From Blastococcus capsensis (GTDB taxonomy: Bacteria; Actinomycetota; Actinomycetes; Mycobacteriales; Geodermatophilaceae): a DNA stretch of 64,000 nucleotides. Shown here piece after piece: positions 41,597 to 50,979 of the stretch. The notes beneath the pieces were generated by a model, which worked only from the letters and a program-made list of their open reading frames with translations, was not told the DNA's origin and made no database searches. Numbering within the stretch: position 1 is the stretch's first letter; each line of letters starts with the position of its first letter. The translations under genes and the position numbers were made by a program. The stretch spans positions 62,001 to 126,000 of the forward strand of contig NZ_JASNNW010000011.1 of NCBI RefSeq assembly GCF_030165005.1, given 5' to 3'.

Positions 41597-42937
41597 CTAG
41601 GAGGAGGAGGCGGCGGCGGTCGGCGCAGGATCCTGCTCGACCGGCCGCCGGGCGGAGTCGCCCGGGACGCTGTCGCGCTGCTGCGGCGCTGCGCCCGCCG
41701 GACTGCCGTAGCCGATGACCCCGATCACGGGCTGCCGGGTGAGGGCCACGTGCCGCTCGAGGCTCGCCAGGGCGGGAGCCTGCACCTTCCGCGGCGCCAC
41801 GACGACGATGCCGGTGCCCGGCTGGGTGAGCCGCGCCGGCAGGTGGGAGTCGTGCGGGCCGTCGAGCACCACGGGAACGATCTCCTTCCCGCTGCCCAGC
41901 TGCTCGCTGTCGGCGGCCAGGCCGCGCGCCAGGCCCCTGACGTCGATCTGCGGACCGACGGGGACGAGCTCGAAGGAGCGCACCCCGGCGCCGTCCGCCG
42001 CCAGGTTGACGTAGCTGGCGAGCCACTTGTCGGTCAACTCCTCGGGGCCCCGTGGCAGGCGCCGGACGTTCCCGAGCAGCTGGACGTCGAGGTGCCGGGC
42101 GAGCGCCGCGGGGCTCAGCGTGGGGCGGAACGCCTCGAGGGTCGCCGCCAGTGCCACGCCGAGGATCAGACCGAGCAGACCACCCACCGCCAGCCGGGCG
42201 GGCAGGCCGGTCGCGACGAGCGAGCCCTCCCCGGCAGAGGCGTCGACGACCTGCGGCCGGACCGACTCGGCGAGGCTCTGCGCGAGGTCCTGCCGCTGGG
42301 CCTGCGCGCGCCCCAGCTCCGTGACCGCCTGGTCGTGCCGGAGGGCGATCGCCGCGAGGCCGGTGCCGAGCGGCGCTCCGACGGCACGTGCCGCCGCCTC
42401 GGCCCGCGCGGCCGCGTCGGCCTCGGCCTCGATGGCCCGCACGGTCTCGGTGAGGGCCGCGATCCGCTCATCGGTCTCCGCGAGCAGCGCCTGCGTGTTG
42501 CCGAAGACGGCGTCCTCACGCCGCTCGACGATCTCGGTGGCGAGCGCGTTCGCGATCTCCGCCGAAGCCTGCGGGTCCGCATCGGTCACCGAGAGCTCGA
42601 GCACGCCGGAGCTGCCGACCGGGTCGACGCGGACGTTGCCGGCGACCGCGGACGGCTCCCGGTCCACGCCGGCCTGCTGGAGCGCCTCGGCGATCGCCTC
42701 CGGGCTCGTGGCCACGGCGAGGGCCGTGTCGGCCAGCGCGTTCGCCTCCTGACCGTCCCGGGCGTCCGCGGACCCGATCACCAGGCGCGCGCTGGCGGCG
42801 TACGCGTCGTCGTCCAACCGCGACAGCAGCAGGGGGATGCTGATGCCGACGATGACCGTCACGAGGATCAGCACCCAGTGGTACTTGAAAATGCGCTGGG
42901 CCGCTTCGTTCAGATCCACTGTCGTCATTCCTGTCAC
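41597..42937 (-). CDS. Wzz/Wzc-like chain-length protein without kinase P-loop
   Basis: 446 residues with the PCP architecture: TM1 (about 22-42), a periplasmic coiled-coil domain (SADARDGQEANALADTA and helices rich in Ala/Glu/Arg), TM2 (about 235-255) and a cytoplasmic part of about 170 residues. That last part resembles a BY-kinase domain in length, but no Walker A (GxxGxGKT) or Tyr cluster is present, so it is probably not an active kinase. It likely sets polymer length with the ligase-like protein. Start GTG 42937 (GCAGGG upstream) or ATG 42928. Confidence 0.85.
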   Translation of the reverse strand: MTGMTTVDLNEAAQRIFKYHWVLILVTVIVGISIPLLLSRLDDDAYAASARLVIGSADARDGQEANALADTALAVATSPEAIAEALQQAGVDREPSAVAGNVRVDPVGSSGVLELSVTDADPQASAEIANALATEIVERREDAVFGNTQALLAETDERIAALTETVRAIEAEADAAARAEAAARAVGAPLGTGLAAIALRHDQAVTELGRAQAQRQDLAQSLAESVRPQVVDASAGEGSLVATGLPARLAVGGLLGLILGVALAATLEAFRPTLSPAALARHLDVQLLGNVRRLPRGPEELTDKWLASYVNLAADGAGVRSFELVPVGPQIDVRGLARGLAADSEQLGSGKEIVPVVLDGPHDSHLPARLTQPGTGIVVVAPRKVQAPALASLERHVALTRQPVIGVIGYGSPAGAAPQQRDSVPGDSARRPVEQDPAPTAAASSS

Positions 42938-43062
42938 GTAGAGCCCTGCCGTTCGGAGCCGGGCATTGCATTGTCCATGGGGAGGGCGCGTCCCGTCGAC
43001 GGCGCTCACCCGCCTGGGTCAGCTCCCGGCGTGCGTTCCTCCACGTGTTGAGCCGGACCGGT

Positions 43063-44568
43063 CTACCGGCCTGCCGCTCCGAGCACCTGCCCGACGGTCC
43101 TCAGCAGGATCTTGACGTCGCCCCACATCGACCAGTTCTCGATGTAGGCGTTGTCGAAGCGTGCGCGATCGGCGATCGAGGTGTCGCCCCGCAACCCGTG
43201 GACCTGGGCCCAGCCGGTCAGGCCGGCCGGGACCCGGTGCCGAGCGGTGTACCAGGGGATCTGCCGGGTGAACTCGTCGACGAAGAACGGCCGCTCGGGA
43301 CGCGGCCCCACCAGGCTCATGTCGCCGCGCAGCACGTTCCACAGCTGGGGCAGCTCGTCCAGCGAGGTGCGCCGCAGGAACCTCCCCACCGGGCGGAGCC
43401 GGCCGTCCTCGGCGATGTTCCACCGGACGGCGGACTCGCTGGTGACCGCAGGCCGGAGGGAGCAGAACTTGTAGAGATTGAAGGGCCGGCCGTCGAGACC
43501 GATCCGCTCCTGGCGGAAGAGGGCCGAGCCGGTCTCCCAGCGGGCGAGCGCCGCGCAGACGGCGAGAACCGGTGCCACCATCAGCAGCGCGACGCCGGAG
43601 ACCACCGCGTCGAAGACCCGCTTACCCGTCCAGGCGCGGGTCCGGAACGGGGCGCGGCGCAGGCGCACCAGGGGGACGCCCCAGAGGACCTCGGTCTCCC
43701 GCGTCACCGAGTGCAGCTCGTAGAGCCGGGGCACGAAGTAGATCTCGCAGGCCAGCCGGTCGCAGGCCCGCAGGACGCTGACCATGGAGGGCTCGCGCAG
43801 CGATCCGTAGGTGACGATGACCATGTCGATCTGGTGCTGGACGATCACCCGACTGAGGTCGTCGTAGCCGCCCAGCACGGGCACCGGCCGCTCGTCGTCG
43901 GGGAGCATGGGGTCGTCGTCGAGCATGCCCTCGGGCTGCAGCCCGTACTCCGGGTGCGCCAGCAGGTTGGCCGTCAGCGAGCCGGCGAGCGTCCCGGCGC
44001 CGAGCACGAGTGCGCGCTGGCGCAACCGATGACGGCGGCGCGCCGCCCGGAAGACGCCGTACGCGACCGTCCGCAGGGCGAGGGACAGGCCGGCGAAGAC
44101 GATCGCCATGACGAGGCGGGTCGTCCCGGCCACCCCGTCGGGCAGCCCGCCCAGGACCATGGCGAGCGCACCGACCGCCAGTGACCGCCCGACGATGGTG
44201 GGCACGTCATCGAGGACCGACAGGGACAGCCGCGACCGGTAGAGGTCTCCCTGGTGGAACAGCACGAGGACGAAGGCCAGCACGAGCAGCGACTTGAGGT
44301 CTGCGTTGCGGGTCAGGAGCGCGGCGACCGCGAACGCCGTGACGTCGCACGCCACGAGCACGGCAGAGGGGGTGCGGCGCCGCTCCGTGAACGTCTTGCG
44401 GGGCACGGCGCTCCGGGCGTGCCGCCGCTGCCCAGAGGCCGTCGGCTCGGCTGCGCCGGCCGGGGAGGCAGGCGCGTCGTCCAGCGCACCGGACCGCGTC
44501 CGCGACGGGGGAAGCGTGGCCGGCTGCACGGTGACGGGCGTGACGTCGCTGCCCAGGTCGGCGGTCAT
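43063..44568 (-). CDS. Polyprenyl-phosphate sugar phosphotransferase (WbaP/WcaJ type, full length)
   Basis: 501 residues, with an N-terminal region of four to five TM helices, a CoA-binding-like domain (RALVLGAGTLAGSLTANLLA and MVIVTYGSLREPSM), and a C-terminal phosphoglycosyltransferase catalytic domain. That domain includes a membrane helix after KRVFDAVVSGVALL, the SLVGPRPERPFF loop, and GLTGWAQVHGLRGDT. It should transfer a sugar-1-phosphate to undecaprenyl phosphate, the first step of the repeat-unit pathway. It lies upstream of wzz-like, ligase, flippase and sulfotransferase genes on the same strand. Confidence 0.9.
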   Translation of the reverse strand: MTADLGSDVTPVTVQPATLPPSRTRSGALDDAPASPAGAAEPTASGQRRHARSAVPRKTFTERRRTPSAVLVACDVTAFAVAALLTRNADLKSLLVLAFVLVLFHQGDLYRSRLSLSVLDDVPTIVGRSLAVGALAMVLGGLPDGVAGTTRLVMAIVFAGLSLALRTVAYGVFRAARRRHRLRQRALVLGAGTLAGSLTANLLAHPEYGLQPEGMLDDDPMLPDDERPVPVLGGYDDLSRVIVQHQIDMVIVTYGSLREPSMVSVLRACDRLACEIYFVPRLYELHSVTRETEVLWGVPLVRLRRAPFRTRAWTGKRVFDAVVSGVALLMVAPVLAVCAALARWETGSALFRQERIGLDGRPFNLYKFCSLRPAVTSESAVRWNIAEDGRLRPVGRFLRRTSLDELPQLWNVLRGDMSLVGPRPERPFFVDEFTRQIPWYTARHRVPAGLTGWAQVHGLRGDTSIADRARFDNAYIENWSMWGDVKILLRTVGQVLGAAGR

Positions 44569-44714
44569 CGGGTGCCCGCCACGTGCACGGGCGCCCACCG
44601 GGCCCGGCCACCGGCCTGCTCGGCCCGGCCGGTCACCTGTGACGCGACCGCTCCCTCCGACTCCTCGGAACACCTCATCTCAGGCTCCCCACCCTTCCGC
44701 GCTGGTCATCCATG

Positions 44715-45653
44715 TCACACCGAGATCGCAGGGCGCCCCGCCTCCACCATCCGTGCCAGTCCATCGCTCAGACCCACCTTCGGGACGTAGCCGAAGCCCT
44801 CGGACGCCGTCTGCGTGTCGGCGGCCGTGTCGCGCACGTCCCCTCGCATCTTCGGAAGCCGGTGGACGTTCGGTTCACCGGCGAGCCCCGTGATGATGTC
44901 GATCACCTCGTTCATCGAGGTCCGGCTGCCGCCGCCGATGTTCGCGACGCCGGTGAAGTCCGACAGCGCCGCGGCCCGCATCGCGCTCACCACGTCACCG
45001 ACGTAGGTGAAGTCCCGGGTCTGCCCACCGTCGCCGTACAGCTCGAACACGTCGCCGTGCAGCGCCGAGGTGACGAGTCGCGAGAACGCCATGTCGGGGC
45101 GCTGACGCGGGCCGTAGACGGTGAAGAGCCGCAGCGACACGGCCGGCACCCCGAAGCCCTTCCGGTACAGCTCGCAGAGGTGCTCGGCGGCGAGCTTGGT
45201 GACGCCGTAGGGCGAGACGGGCTGGGGCCGCAGCGTCTCCGCGGTCGGGTAGGACTCGGCGTCCCCGTAGACGCTGGAGCTCGAGGCGTAGACGAGCTTG
45301 GTCAGCGGCAGCTCCCGGGCGGCCTCGAGGACCGCCTGCGTCGCCAGCACGTTCCGCGAGGTGTACGTCGCGAACTCCGCGCCCCAGGACGGGCGCACAC
45401 CTGGCTGACCGGCGAGGTGGAACACCACGTCGGCGCCCTCGAACAGGTCGGGCAGCCGGGTTCCGAGGAGGTCCTCACGGCGCAGGGTGAAGCGATCGTG
45501 CTCCAGGGCGCTCCGCAGATTGCTCTCCTTGAGCCCCGTGTCGTAGTAGTCGGTGAACGAATCGATGCCGACCACCTCGTCACCGTGCGCGAGGAGCAAC
45601 TCCGACAGATGTGATCCGACGAAGCCGGCGGCACCGGTCACCACGCACTTCAT
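44715..45653 (-). CDS. NAD-dependent sugar-nucleotide epimerase (UDP-glucuronate epimerase-like)
   Basis: 312 residues of extended SDR. The NAD site is VTGAAGFVGSHLSELLL, the active-site Tyr/Lys are in SPYGVTKLAAEHL, and SSSSVYGDAESYPT precedes it. The size and HLAGQPGVRPSWG segment fit UDP-glucuronate 4-epimerase or decarboxylase-type enzymes. It probably converts a UDP-sugar used in the glycan, with Ugd at 54.5 kb as the likely supplier of UDP-glucuronate. It is the first gene of the minus-strand assembly block, with a 462-bp upstream gap. Confidence 0.85.
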   Translation of the reverse strand: MKCVVTGAAGFVGSHLSELLLAHGDEVVGIDSFTDYYDTGLKESNLRSALEHDRFTLRREDLLGTRLPDLFEGADVVFHLAGQPGVRPSWGAEFATYTSRNVLATQAVLEAARELPLTKLVYASSSSVYGDAESYPTAETLRPQPVSPYGVTKLAAEHLCELYRKGFGVPAVSLRLFTVYGPRQRPDMAFSRLVTSALHGDVFELYGDGGQTRDFTYVGDVVSAMRAAALSDFTGVANIGGGSRTSMNEVIDIITGLAGEPNVHRLPKMRGDVRDTAADTQTASEGFGYVPKVGLSDGLARMVEAGRPAISV

Positions 45654-46115
45654 GAATTCCCCTCGCGTTGCCGCTGATCCCCGTGTCGTTCAGCCACTGA
45701 TCGGCCCAATGCAGGTAACCACACCGCTCCTAGGGAGTCGACCCAGGCGACCCTGCGTCGCAACTCACCGTGAGCACCGCGGAAGCGTCGAAGGTGCTGG
45801 TCAGCGGCTCACGGATGGCAGAACTCCGGCGTGTCCACACTGCGGAGGCCATGAACGACTCCGTTGAGTCACCACGAGCAGAGCGTTGAGAAACCACCGG
45901 AAGGATGAGTGATGTGCAACCCGATCGCTCGCTGACCGGGTTCTGCGCGACACTTTGCGAAGGTGGCCGGTCTTCGCCGGACGCGCACCACGCCCGGACC
46001 GGACCGGACGGGCCCTATCGTCACAGCGCGGCCTGGTCCCGGCGCGGTCGCGGAGGCGACCACGTCGGCGCCGGTGCGGCGCCGGTGGCGAATCGTAGAT
46101 CGGGCGGGAGGCTTC
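45654..46115. other. 462-bp divergent intergenic region, no gene seen
   Basis: This gap separates the start of the epimerase gene (minus) from that of a TSUP protein (plus). It should hold both promoters. No repeats, RNA gene or conserved ORF was recognised; frames through it have no family resemblance. Confidence 0.5.
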
Positions 46116-47117
46116 ATGGAGTGGTGGGATCCGGCGATCGCCGTGGCCGGCCTGCTGGTCGGCCTCGTCGTCGGCCTGACGGGCATGGGCGGCGGCGCAC
46201 TGATGACGCCGATCCTCGTCTTCTTCTTCGGGGTCCCTCCCCTGGCCGCCGTCTCCAGCGACGTCGTCGCGAGCTTCTTCATGAAGCCCATCGGAGGGCT
46301 GGTGCACCTCCGGCGGGGCACCGTGCACCTCGGCCTGGTCAAGTGGTTGTGCGTGGGATCGGTGCCCGGCGCGTTCTCCGGGGTGCTGCTCCTGCGGCAG
46401 ATCGGGGACGGCGCCGACCTGCAACGCACCCTGCTGTTCACGCTCGGCTTCATCCTCGTGCTGGCCTCGCTCGCCATGGGTGCCAAGGCCTACCTGAAGC
46501 TGAGGGAACGCGAGCGGCGACGCCGCCGGGGCGACGCGGATGAGCCGGAGCCTTCGTTGTCGTCGATCCCGCCGCGCCGCCTGGCCACCGCACTGGTCGG
46601 GGCCGGAGGCGGCATGGTGGTCGGGATGACCTCCGTGGGCGCGGGCTCGCTCATGATCGTCTTCCTGCTGCTGCTCTACCCGACGATCCGGGTCGGTCAG
46701 CTCGTGGGAACCGACCTCGTCCAGGCCGTTCCCCTGGTCGCCTCGGCCTCACTCGGGCACCTGCTCTTCGGTGACTTCGCCCTCGGGCTCACCGGCAGCA
46801 TCCTCGTGGGCGCGATCCCGGGAGTGTGGATCGGCGCGCGGGTGTCCTCCCGCTCCCCGGGTAGCCTCGTCCGCCGGGCGCTGGCAGTGATCATGCTGGC
46901 CTCGGGCGCCAAGCTGCTCGGCGCGTCGACCGCTCTGGTGTTGATCATCACCGCCGCCGCACTCGTCGTCGGCGCGGGGACGTGGGCATGGTTGCGGGTC
47001 CGTCACGGCGAGGCGCCCCTTGTCTGGCAGCAGCGCCGCCGGGCACTCCAGAGCGCCGCCCTGGCCCCTTCCGGCGCGGACCGGCCCGACCCGCCCGGCA
47101 CCAGCGGCGGCGGGTGA
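46116..47117 (+). CDS. TSUP/TauE-family anion exporter (sulfite exporter-like)
   Basis: 333 residues with two similar halves of about four TM helices each, characteristic of TSUP: GLLVGLVVGLTGMGGGALMT in the first half and GGGMVVGMTSVGAGSLMIVFLL in the second, both with the conserved G-rich loop. The family moves sulfite, sulfonates or other anions. Its position next to cysteine/sulfate activation genes is suggestive, but the substrate is not shown. ATG 46116 follows GGGAGG. Confidence 0.88.
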   Translation: MEWWDPAIAVAGLLVGLVVGLTGMGGGALMTPILVFFFGVPPLAAVSSDVVASFFMKPIGGLVHLRRGTVHLGLVKWLCVGSVPGAFSGVLLLRQIGDGADLQRTLLFTLGFILVLASLAMGAKAYLKLRERERRRRRGDADEPEPSLSSIPPRRLATALVGAGGGMVVGMTSVGAGSLMIVFLLLLYPTIRVGQLVGTDLVQAVPLVASASLGHLLFGDFALGLTGSILVGAIPGVWIGARVSSRSPGSLVRRALAVIMLASGAKLLGASTALVLIITAAALVVGAGTWAWLRVRHGEAPLVWQQRRRALQSAALAPSGADRPDPPGTSGGG

Positions 47118-47168
47118 CCGGCAGGGCCGGCTCGTCCGGTCCTCCACCGGACCGGCGGGCGCGGCGGT

Positions 47169-47639
47169 TCAGTCCGCGAACGGCACGGCCAGCGGTTCAG
47201 CCAACCGGCACCGCAACCGGAGCGCGAGGTTCTGGGCACGGTCGAGCGCCCGGGTGTCGAAGAAGCTGATCTCCATCATGCGATCTGCCAGCGGCATCAC
47301 GCGTGAGTCGATCAACGGGAGCGGGCTGCCGTCCGCGGCCTCGAGGCGGTAAGCCTGGCGGACGCCCGCGTGGACGTCCCCGGTCAGCCATGGCCACGAG
47401 AGGTGGAAGCTCACGCTCTCCAGCCACTCGGTCACCAGGAGCAGGTGTACCGGCAGCCCGGCGGGGGACCGCACCACGATGTGCGGGGTCGTGACCCGAC
47501 GGACGTATCCGGCGTCCGTAGGCCACCCCGACGACGGGCCGCTCAGCTCGTCCATCGGCACGCCCGAGAGACCGGCGGGGACACAGGCGTCTCCTTGTTC
47601 GAGGGGGTGGAGCCGTCCGTCGACCGCGCGATGATGCAT
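47169..47639 (-). CDS. Hypothetical protein
   Basis: About 156 residues, no signal peptide or TM helix. It contains HIVVRSPAGLPVHLLLVTEW and a C-terminal ISFFDTRALDRAQNLALRLRC stretch. No family is recognised. ATG 47639 has a plausible AGG at -8; a TTG at 47669 would add ten residues. It is just downstream of cysN's 3' side on the same strand as the cys genes, but transcribed after none of them; it sits between TSUP and cysN with convergent orientation to TSUP. Confidence 0.6.
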   Translation of the reverse strand: MHHRAVDGRLHPLEQGDACVPAGLSGVPMDELSGPSSGWPTDAGYVRRVTTPHIVVRSPAGLPVHLLLVTEWLESVSFHLSWPWLTGDVHAGVRQAYRLEAADGSPLPLIDSRVMPLADRMMEISFFDTRALDRAQNLALRLRCRLAEPLAVPFAD

Positions 47640-47684
47640 CGGGACCTGCGCGGCGCGGAAGACCAGCAACGAGAGTGATCGCGA

Positions 47685-48926
47685 CTAGAGCACCATCCCG
47701 GCGCCGACCGTGGCATTGGTGGACTCGTCGACGAGGATGAAGCTGCCGGTCGTGCGGTTGACTCGGTACGGGTCGGTGAACAGCGGTGCGGTGACCCGCA
47801 GTTGCAGTCGGCCGATCTCGTTGAGGGCCAGGGTCGGGGCCGACTCGTCGCGGTGCAGCGTGTTGATGTCGAGCCGGTAGCGCAGGTCCTTGACCATCGT
47901 CCGGGCCGGCCGGGTGGTGTGCTTGATCGCGTACTTGCCGCCGGGCCGCATCGGCTCGTCGCCCATCCAGCAGACCATCGCCTCGAGGTCCTGGGAGACC
48001 GTCGGCTGGTTGTGCGGCCGGCAGATCATGTCCCCACGGGAGATGTCGATGTCGTCCTCGAGGCGGATCGTCACCGACATCGGCGGGAACGCCTCGGCCA
48101 CCGGCCCGTCCATGGTCTCGATGGCGGCGATGCGCGAGGGCAGCCCCGAGGGCAGGACGACGACGTCGTCCCCCGGCTTGAGGATGCCGCCGGCCACCTG
48201 GCCGGCGTAGCCCCGGTAGTCGGGATGGTCGCTGGAGAACGGGCGGATCACGTACTGGACGGGGAAGCGCGCGTCGATGAGATTGCGGTCGGAGGCGATG
48301 TGCAGCTCCTCCAGGTGGTGGAGCAGCGAGGCACCCTCGTACCAGGGCATGTTCGCCGAGCGGCTGACGATGTTGTCGCCGGCGAGCGCGGACACCGGGA
48401 TGACGGCGAGGTCGCCGACGTCCAGCTTCGCGGCGAAGTTGCGGAACTCGTCGGCGATCGCGTCGAAGACGCCCTCGTCGTAGTCGACGAGATCCATCTT
48501 GTTGACGCAGAGCACCAGGTGCGGAACCCGCAGGAGGCTGGCCAGGAACGCGTGCCGGCGGCTCTGCTCCAGCAGACCCTTGCGGGCGTCGACCAGGATC
48601 AGCGCGGCGTTCGCCGTGGAAGCGCCGGTGACCATGTTCCGGGTGTACTGGATGTGCCCCGGGGTGTCGGCGACGATGAACTTCCGCCGGGGTGTGGCGA
48701 AGTACCGGTAGGCGACGTCGATGGTGATGCCCTGCTCGCGCTCGGCGCGCAGGCCGTCGGTGAGCAGCGCCAGGTTGGTGTACTCGTCACCGCGCTGCTG
48801 GCTGGTGCGCTCCACCGCCTGGAGCTGGTCGGAGAAGATCGACTTGGTGTCGTAGAGGAGCCGGCCGATGAGCGTCGACTTCCCGTCGTCCACCGACCCG
48901 GCGGTGGCGACCCGCAGCATCTCCAT
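47685..48926 (-). CDS. cysN: Sulfate adenylyltransferase large subunit CysN (GTPase)
   Basis: 413 residues of EF-Tu-like GTPase: P-loop GSVDDGKSTLIGRLL, the switch RGITIDVAY-type region (EQGITIDVAYRYF), DTPGHIQYTRNM and NKMD. It drives APS synthesis by CysD using GTP. The C-terminal APS-kinase (CysC) domain found in many actinobacterial CysNC proteins is absent. Its ATG overlaps the CysD stop by one base, so the two are translated together. Confidence 0.95.
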   Translation of the reverse strand: MEMLRVATAGSVDDGKSTLIGRLLYDTKSIFSDQLQAVERTSQQRGDEYTNLALLTDGLRAEREQGITIDVAYRYFATPRRKFIVADTPGHIQYTRNMVTGASTANAALILVDARKGLLEQSRRHAFLASLLRVPHLVLCVNKMDLVDYDEGVFDAIADEFRNFAAKLDVGDLAVIPVSALAGDNIVSRSANMPWYEGASLLHHLEELHIASDRNLIDARFPVQYVIRPFSSDHPDYRGYAGQVAGGILKPGDDVVVLPSGLPSRIAAIETMDGPVAEAFPPMSVTIRLEDDIDISRGDMICRPHNQPTVSQDLEAMVCWMGDEPMRPGGKYAIKHTTRPARTMVKDLRYRLDINTLHRDESAPTLALNEIGRLQLRVTAPLFTDPYRVNRTTGSFILVDESTNATVGAGMVL

Positions 48927-49840
48927 CAGAAGTACCCCTCACGCTTGCGGTCTTCCATCGCGGCCTCGCTGGCCCGGTCGTCGGCGCGGGTGGCGCCGCG
49001 CTCGGTGAGCCGCGTGGCGGCGACCTCCTCGATGATGTCGTCGACCGTGCTCGCGGCGGACTCCACCGCACCGGTGCAGGTGACGTCGCCGACCGTGCGG
49101 TAGCGCACGGTCGCCTCGAACGGCTGCTCGCCCTCGAGCAGCGGTACGTGCTCGTTGGGCCACAGCAGCATGCCGTCGCGCTCGACGACGGTCCGCTCGT
49201 GGCTGAAGTAGATCGACGGCAGCTCGATGCCCTCGCGCTCGATGTACTGCCAGATGTCGAGCTCGGTCCAGTTGGACAGCGGGAACACGCGGATGTGCTC
49301 ACCGCGGTGCCGGCGGCCGTTGTAGAGCGACCACAGCTCCGGCCGCTGGTTCTTCGGGTCCCACTGGCCGAACTCGTCGCGGAAGGAGAACACCCGCTCC
49401 TTGGCGCGGGCCTTCTCCTCGTCGCGCCGGGCGCCACCGAACGCGGCGTCGAAGTCGTGCTCCTCGATGCCGTCGAGCAGGGCGACGGTCTGCAGCGGGT
49501 TCCGGCTGGCCCGCGGGCCGGTCTGCTCCCTGACCCGACCCTTGTCGATGGCCTCCTGCACGGAGGCGACCAGCAGCTTGACGCCGGTCTCGGCGACGCG
49601 GCGGTCGCGGTACTCCATCACCTCGGGGAAGTTGTGCCCGGTGTCGACGTGCATCACCGGGAACGGCACCTTCGCCGGCCAGAAGGCCTTGGTGGCCAGG
49701 TGCAGCATGACGATGGAGTCCTTGCCGCCGGAGAACAGCAGCACGGGACGCTCGAACTCCGCGGCCACCTCCCGGAAGATGTGCACCGCCTCGGCCTCGA
49801 GGGCGTCGAGGTGGGTCAGCTCGTAGTGCGCGGTGGTCAT
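48926..49840 (-). CDS. cysD: Sulfate adenylyltransferase small subunit CysD
   Basis: 304 residues. The PP-loop LFSGGKDSIVMLHLATKAFW is near the N-terminus, followed by PVMHVDTGHNFPEV and ERVFSFRDEFGQWDPKNQRPELW. It forms APS from sulfate and ATP with CysN. ATG 49840 overlaps the stop of cysQ (ATGA). The order cysQ-cysD-cysN gives sulfate activation and PAP turnover in one unit. Confidence 0.95.
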   Translation of the reverse strand: MTTAHYELTHLDALEAEAVHIFREVAAEFERPVLLFSGGKDSIVMLHLATKAFWPAKVPFPVMHVDTGHNFPEVMEYRDRRVAETGVKLLVASVQEAIDKGRVREQTGPRASRNPLQTVALLDGIEEHDFDAAFGGARRDEEKARAKERVFSFRDEFGQWDPKNQRPELWSLYNGRRHRGEHIRVFPLSNWTELDIWQYIEREGIELPSIYFSHERTVVERDGMLLWPNEHVPLLEGEQPFEATVRYRTVGDVTCTGAVESAASTVDDIIEEVAATRLTERGATRADDRASEAAMEDRKREGYF

Positions 49841-50628
49841 GCGTGGACTCCCCCGTGGTTCGGTCGGGACGGCGCTGCGGCCGAGGGCAGCTCGGCCAGC
49901 GCGGCCAGGAGCCGGTCGGCTACCTCGGGGCGGCAGACCAGCAGGTCGGGCAGCCACGGATCGGGCTGGTTGTAGCGCAGCGGTGAGCCGTCGAGGCGGC
50001 TGGTGTTCAGGCCCGCGGCCCGCGCGACGGCGACGGGCGCAGCGGAATCCCACTCGTACTGACCGCCGCCGTGCACGTAGGCGTCGGCCTGACCGCGGAC
50101 GACCGCCATGGCCTTCACCCCCGCCGACCCCATCGGGACTAGCTCGCCCCCGAGCCCGGCGGCCAGATCCTGCACGAGAGCAGGAGGACGGCTGCGGCTG
50201 ACGGCGAGCCGGATGGGTCCGTCGACCGCCTCGGGGCGGGGCGGGCGCACCTCCGTGCTCAGGGTGAGCCCCTCGGCGGGGATCGCGACAGCGCCGGCGG
50301 TCAGGTCGCCGCGCTCCCACAGCGCCACGTGCACCGCCCAGTCGCTGCGGTCGAGCTCGGAGAACTCACGGGTTCCGTCGAGCGGGTCGACGATCCACAC
50401 CCGGTCGGCGCTCAGGCGGGCGGCATCGTCGGCGCCCTCCTCGGAGAGGACGGCGTCCCCGGGGCACAGCTCCCGCAGCCTGTCCAGCAGGAAGCGGTGG
50501 GACTCGGCGTCGCCGGCGGCCTTGCGGGCAGCGGCGTCCGGCACCTGCCTGCTCCGGACCTGCAGCAAGAGCTCTCCGGCCGACGTCGCCAGGTCGGCGG
50601 CGATGGCGTGATCGTTCCCCGTGGTCAT
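49837..50628 (-). CDS. cysQ: 3'(2'),5'-bisphosphate nucleotidase CysQ
   Basis: 263 residues of the inositol-monophosphatase superfamily, with the metal-binding LSEEGADD and WIVDPLDGTREFSE motifs and the later GGGQYEWDSAAPVAV. CysQ removes the 3' phosphate of PAP, the by-product of sulfotransferases and PAPS reductase, and PAP removal keeps sulfotransferases active. It overlaps cysD by 4 bp and is the first gene of the unit. The 351-bp gap 50629-50979 upstream shows no gene. Confidence 0.93.
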   Translation of the reverse strand: MTTGNDHAIAADLATSAGELLLQVRSRQVPDAAARKAAGDAESHRFLLDRLRELCPGDAVLSEEGADDAARLSADRVWIVDPLDGTREFSELDRSDWAVHVALWERGDLTAGAVAIPAEGLTLSTEVRPPRPEAVDGPIRLAVSRSRPPALVQDLAAGLGGELVPMGSAGVKAMAVVRGQADAYVHGGGQYEWDSAAPVAVARAAGLNTSRLDGSPLRYNQPDPWLPDLLVCRPEVADRLLAALAELPSAAAPSRPNHGGVHA

Positions 50629-50979
50629 CCTCTTCCGTTCGGTCGTCGGTGCCGTTCACCGGAGGCGGACCGCTGACGGGCACCGCCTCCAGGACGAGCG
50701 CCCGTGCCGCCGGAGGCGTGCGGTCAGGGCTGGGAACGCGTGTCGATATCGCAGTGTGCGCAACCGGCGCTGCGAACGCGACCCCGTGAGCCGAGATCGG
50801 CCCCGGTTTCACCCGTCTGCGCCCATCCTCCGGGAAGCACGGCAGTTCTGGAGCAGGGCGGCGTGCGCCGAGTACGGGCGCCGGCCGCTGCTCGACACGA
50901 CCCGAATCGTCAGCGCTTGTTCAGTCAGAGTTGCCCTGGATGCGGGGATCCGGTGGCCCCGGAGCGCTAGACAGCATCC

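Noticed and set aside
45801-46486. Overlapping minus-strand frames over the TSUP 5' region
   Set aside because: They are antisense to a clear membrane protein with two TSUP half-repeats.
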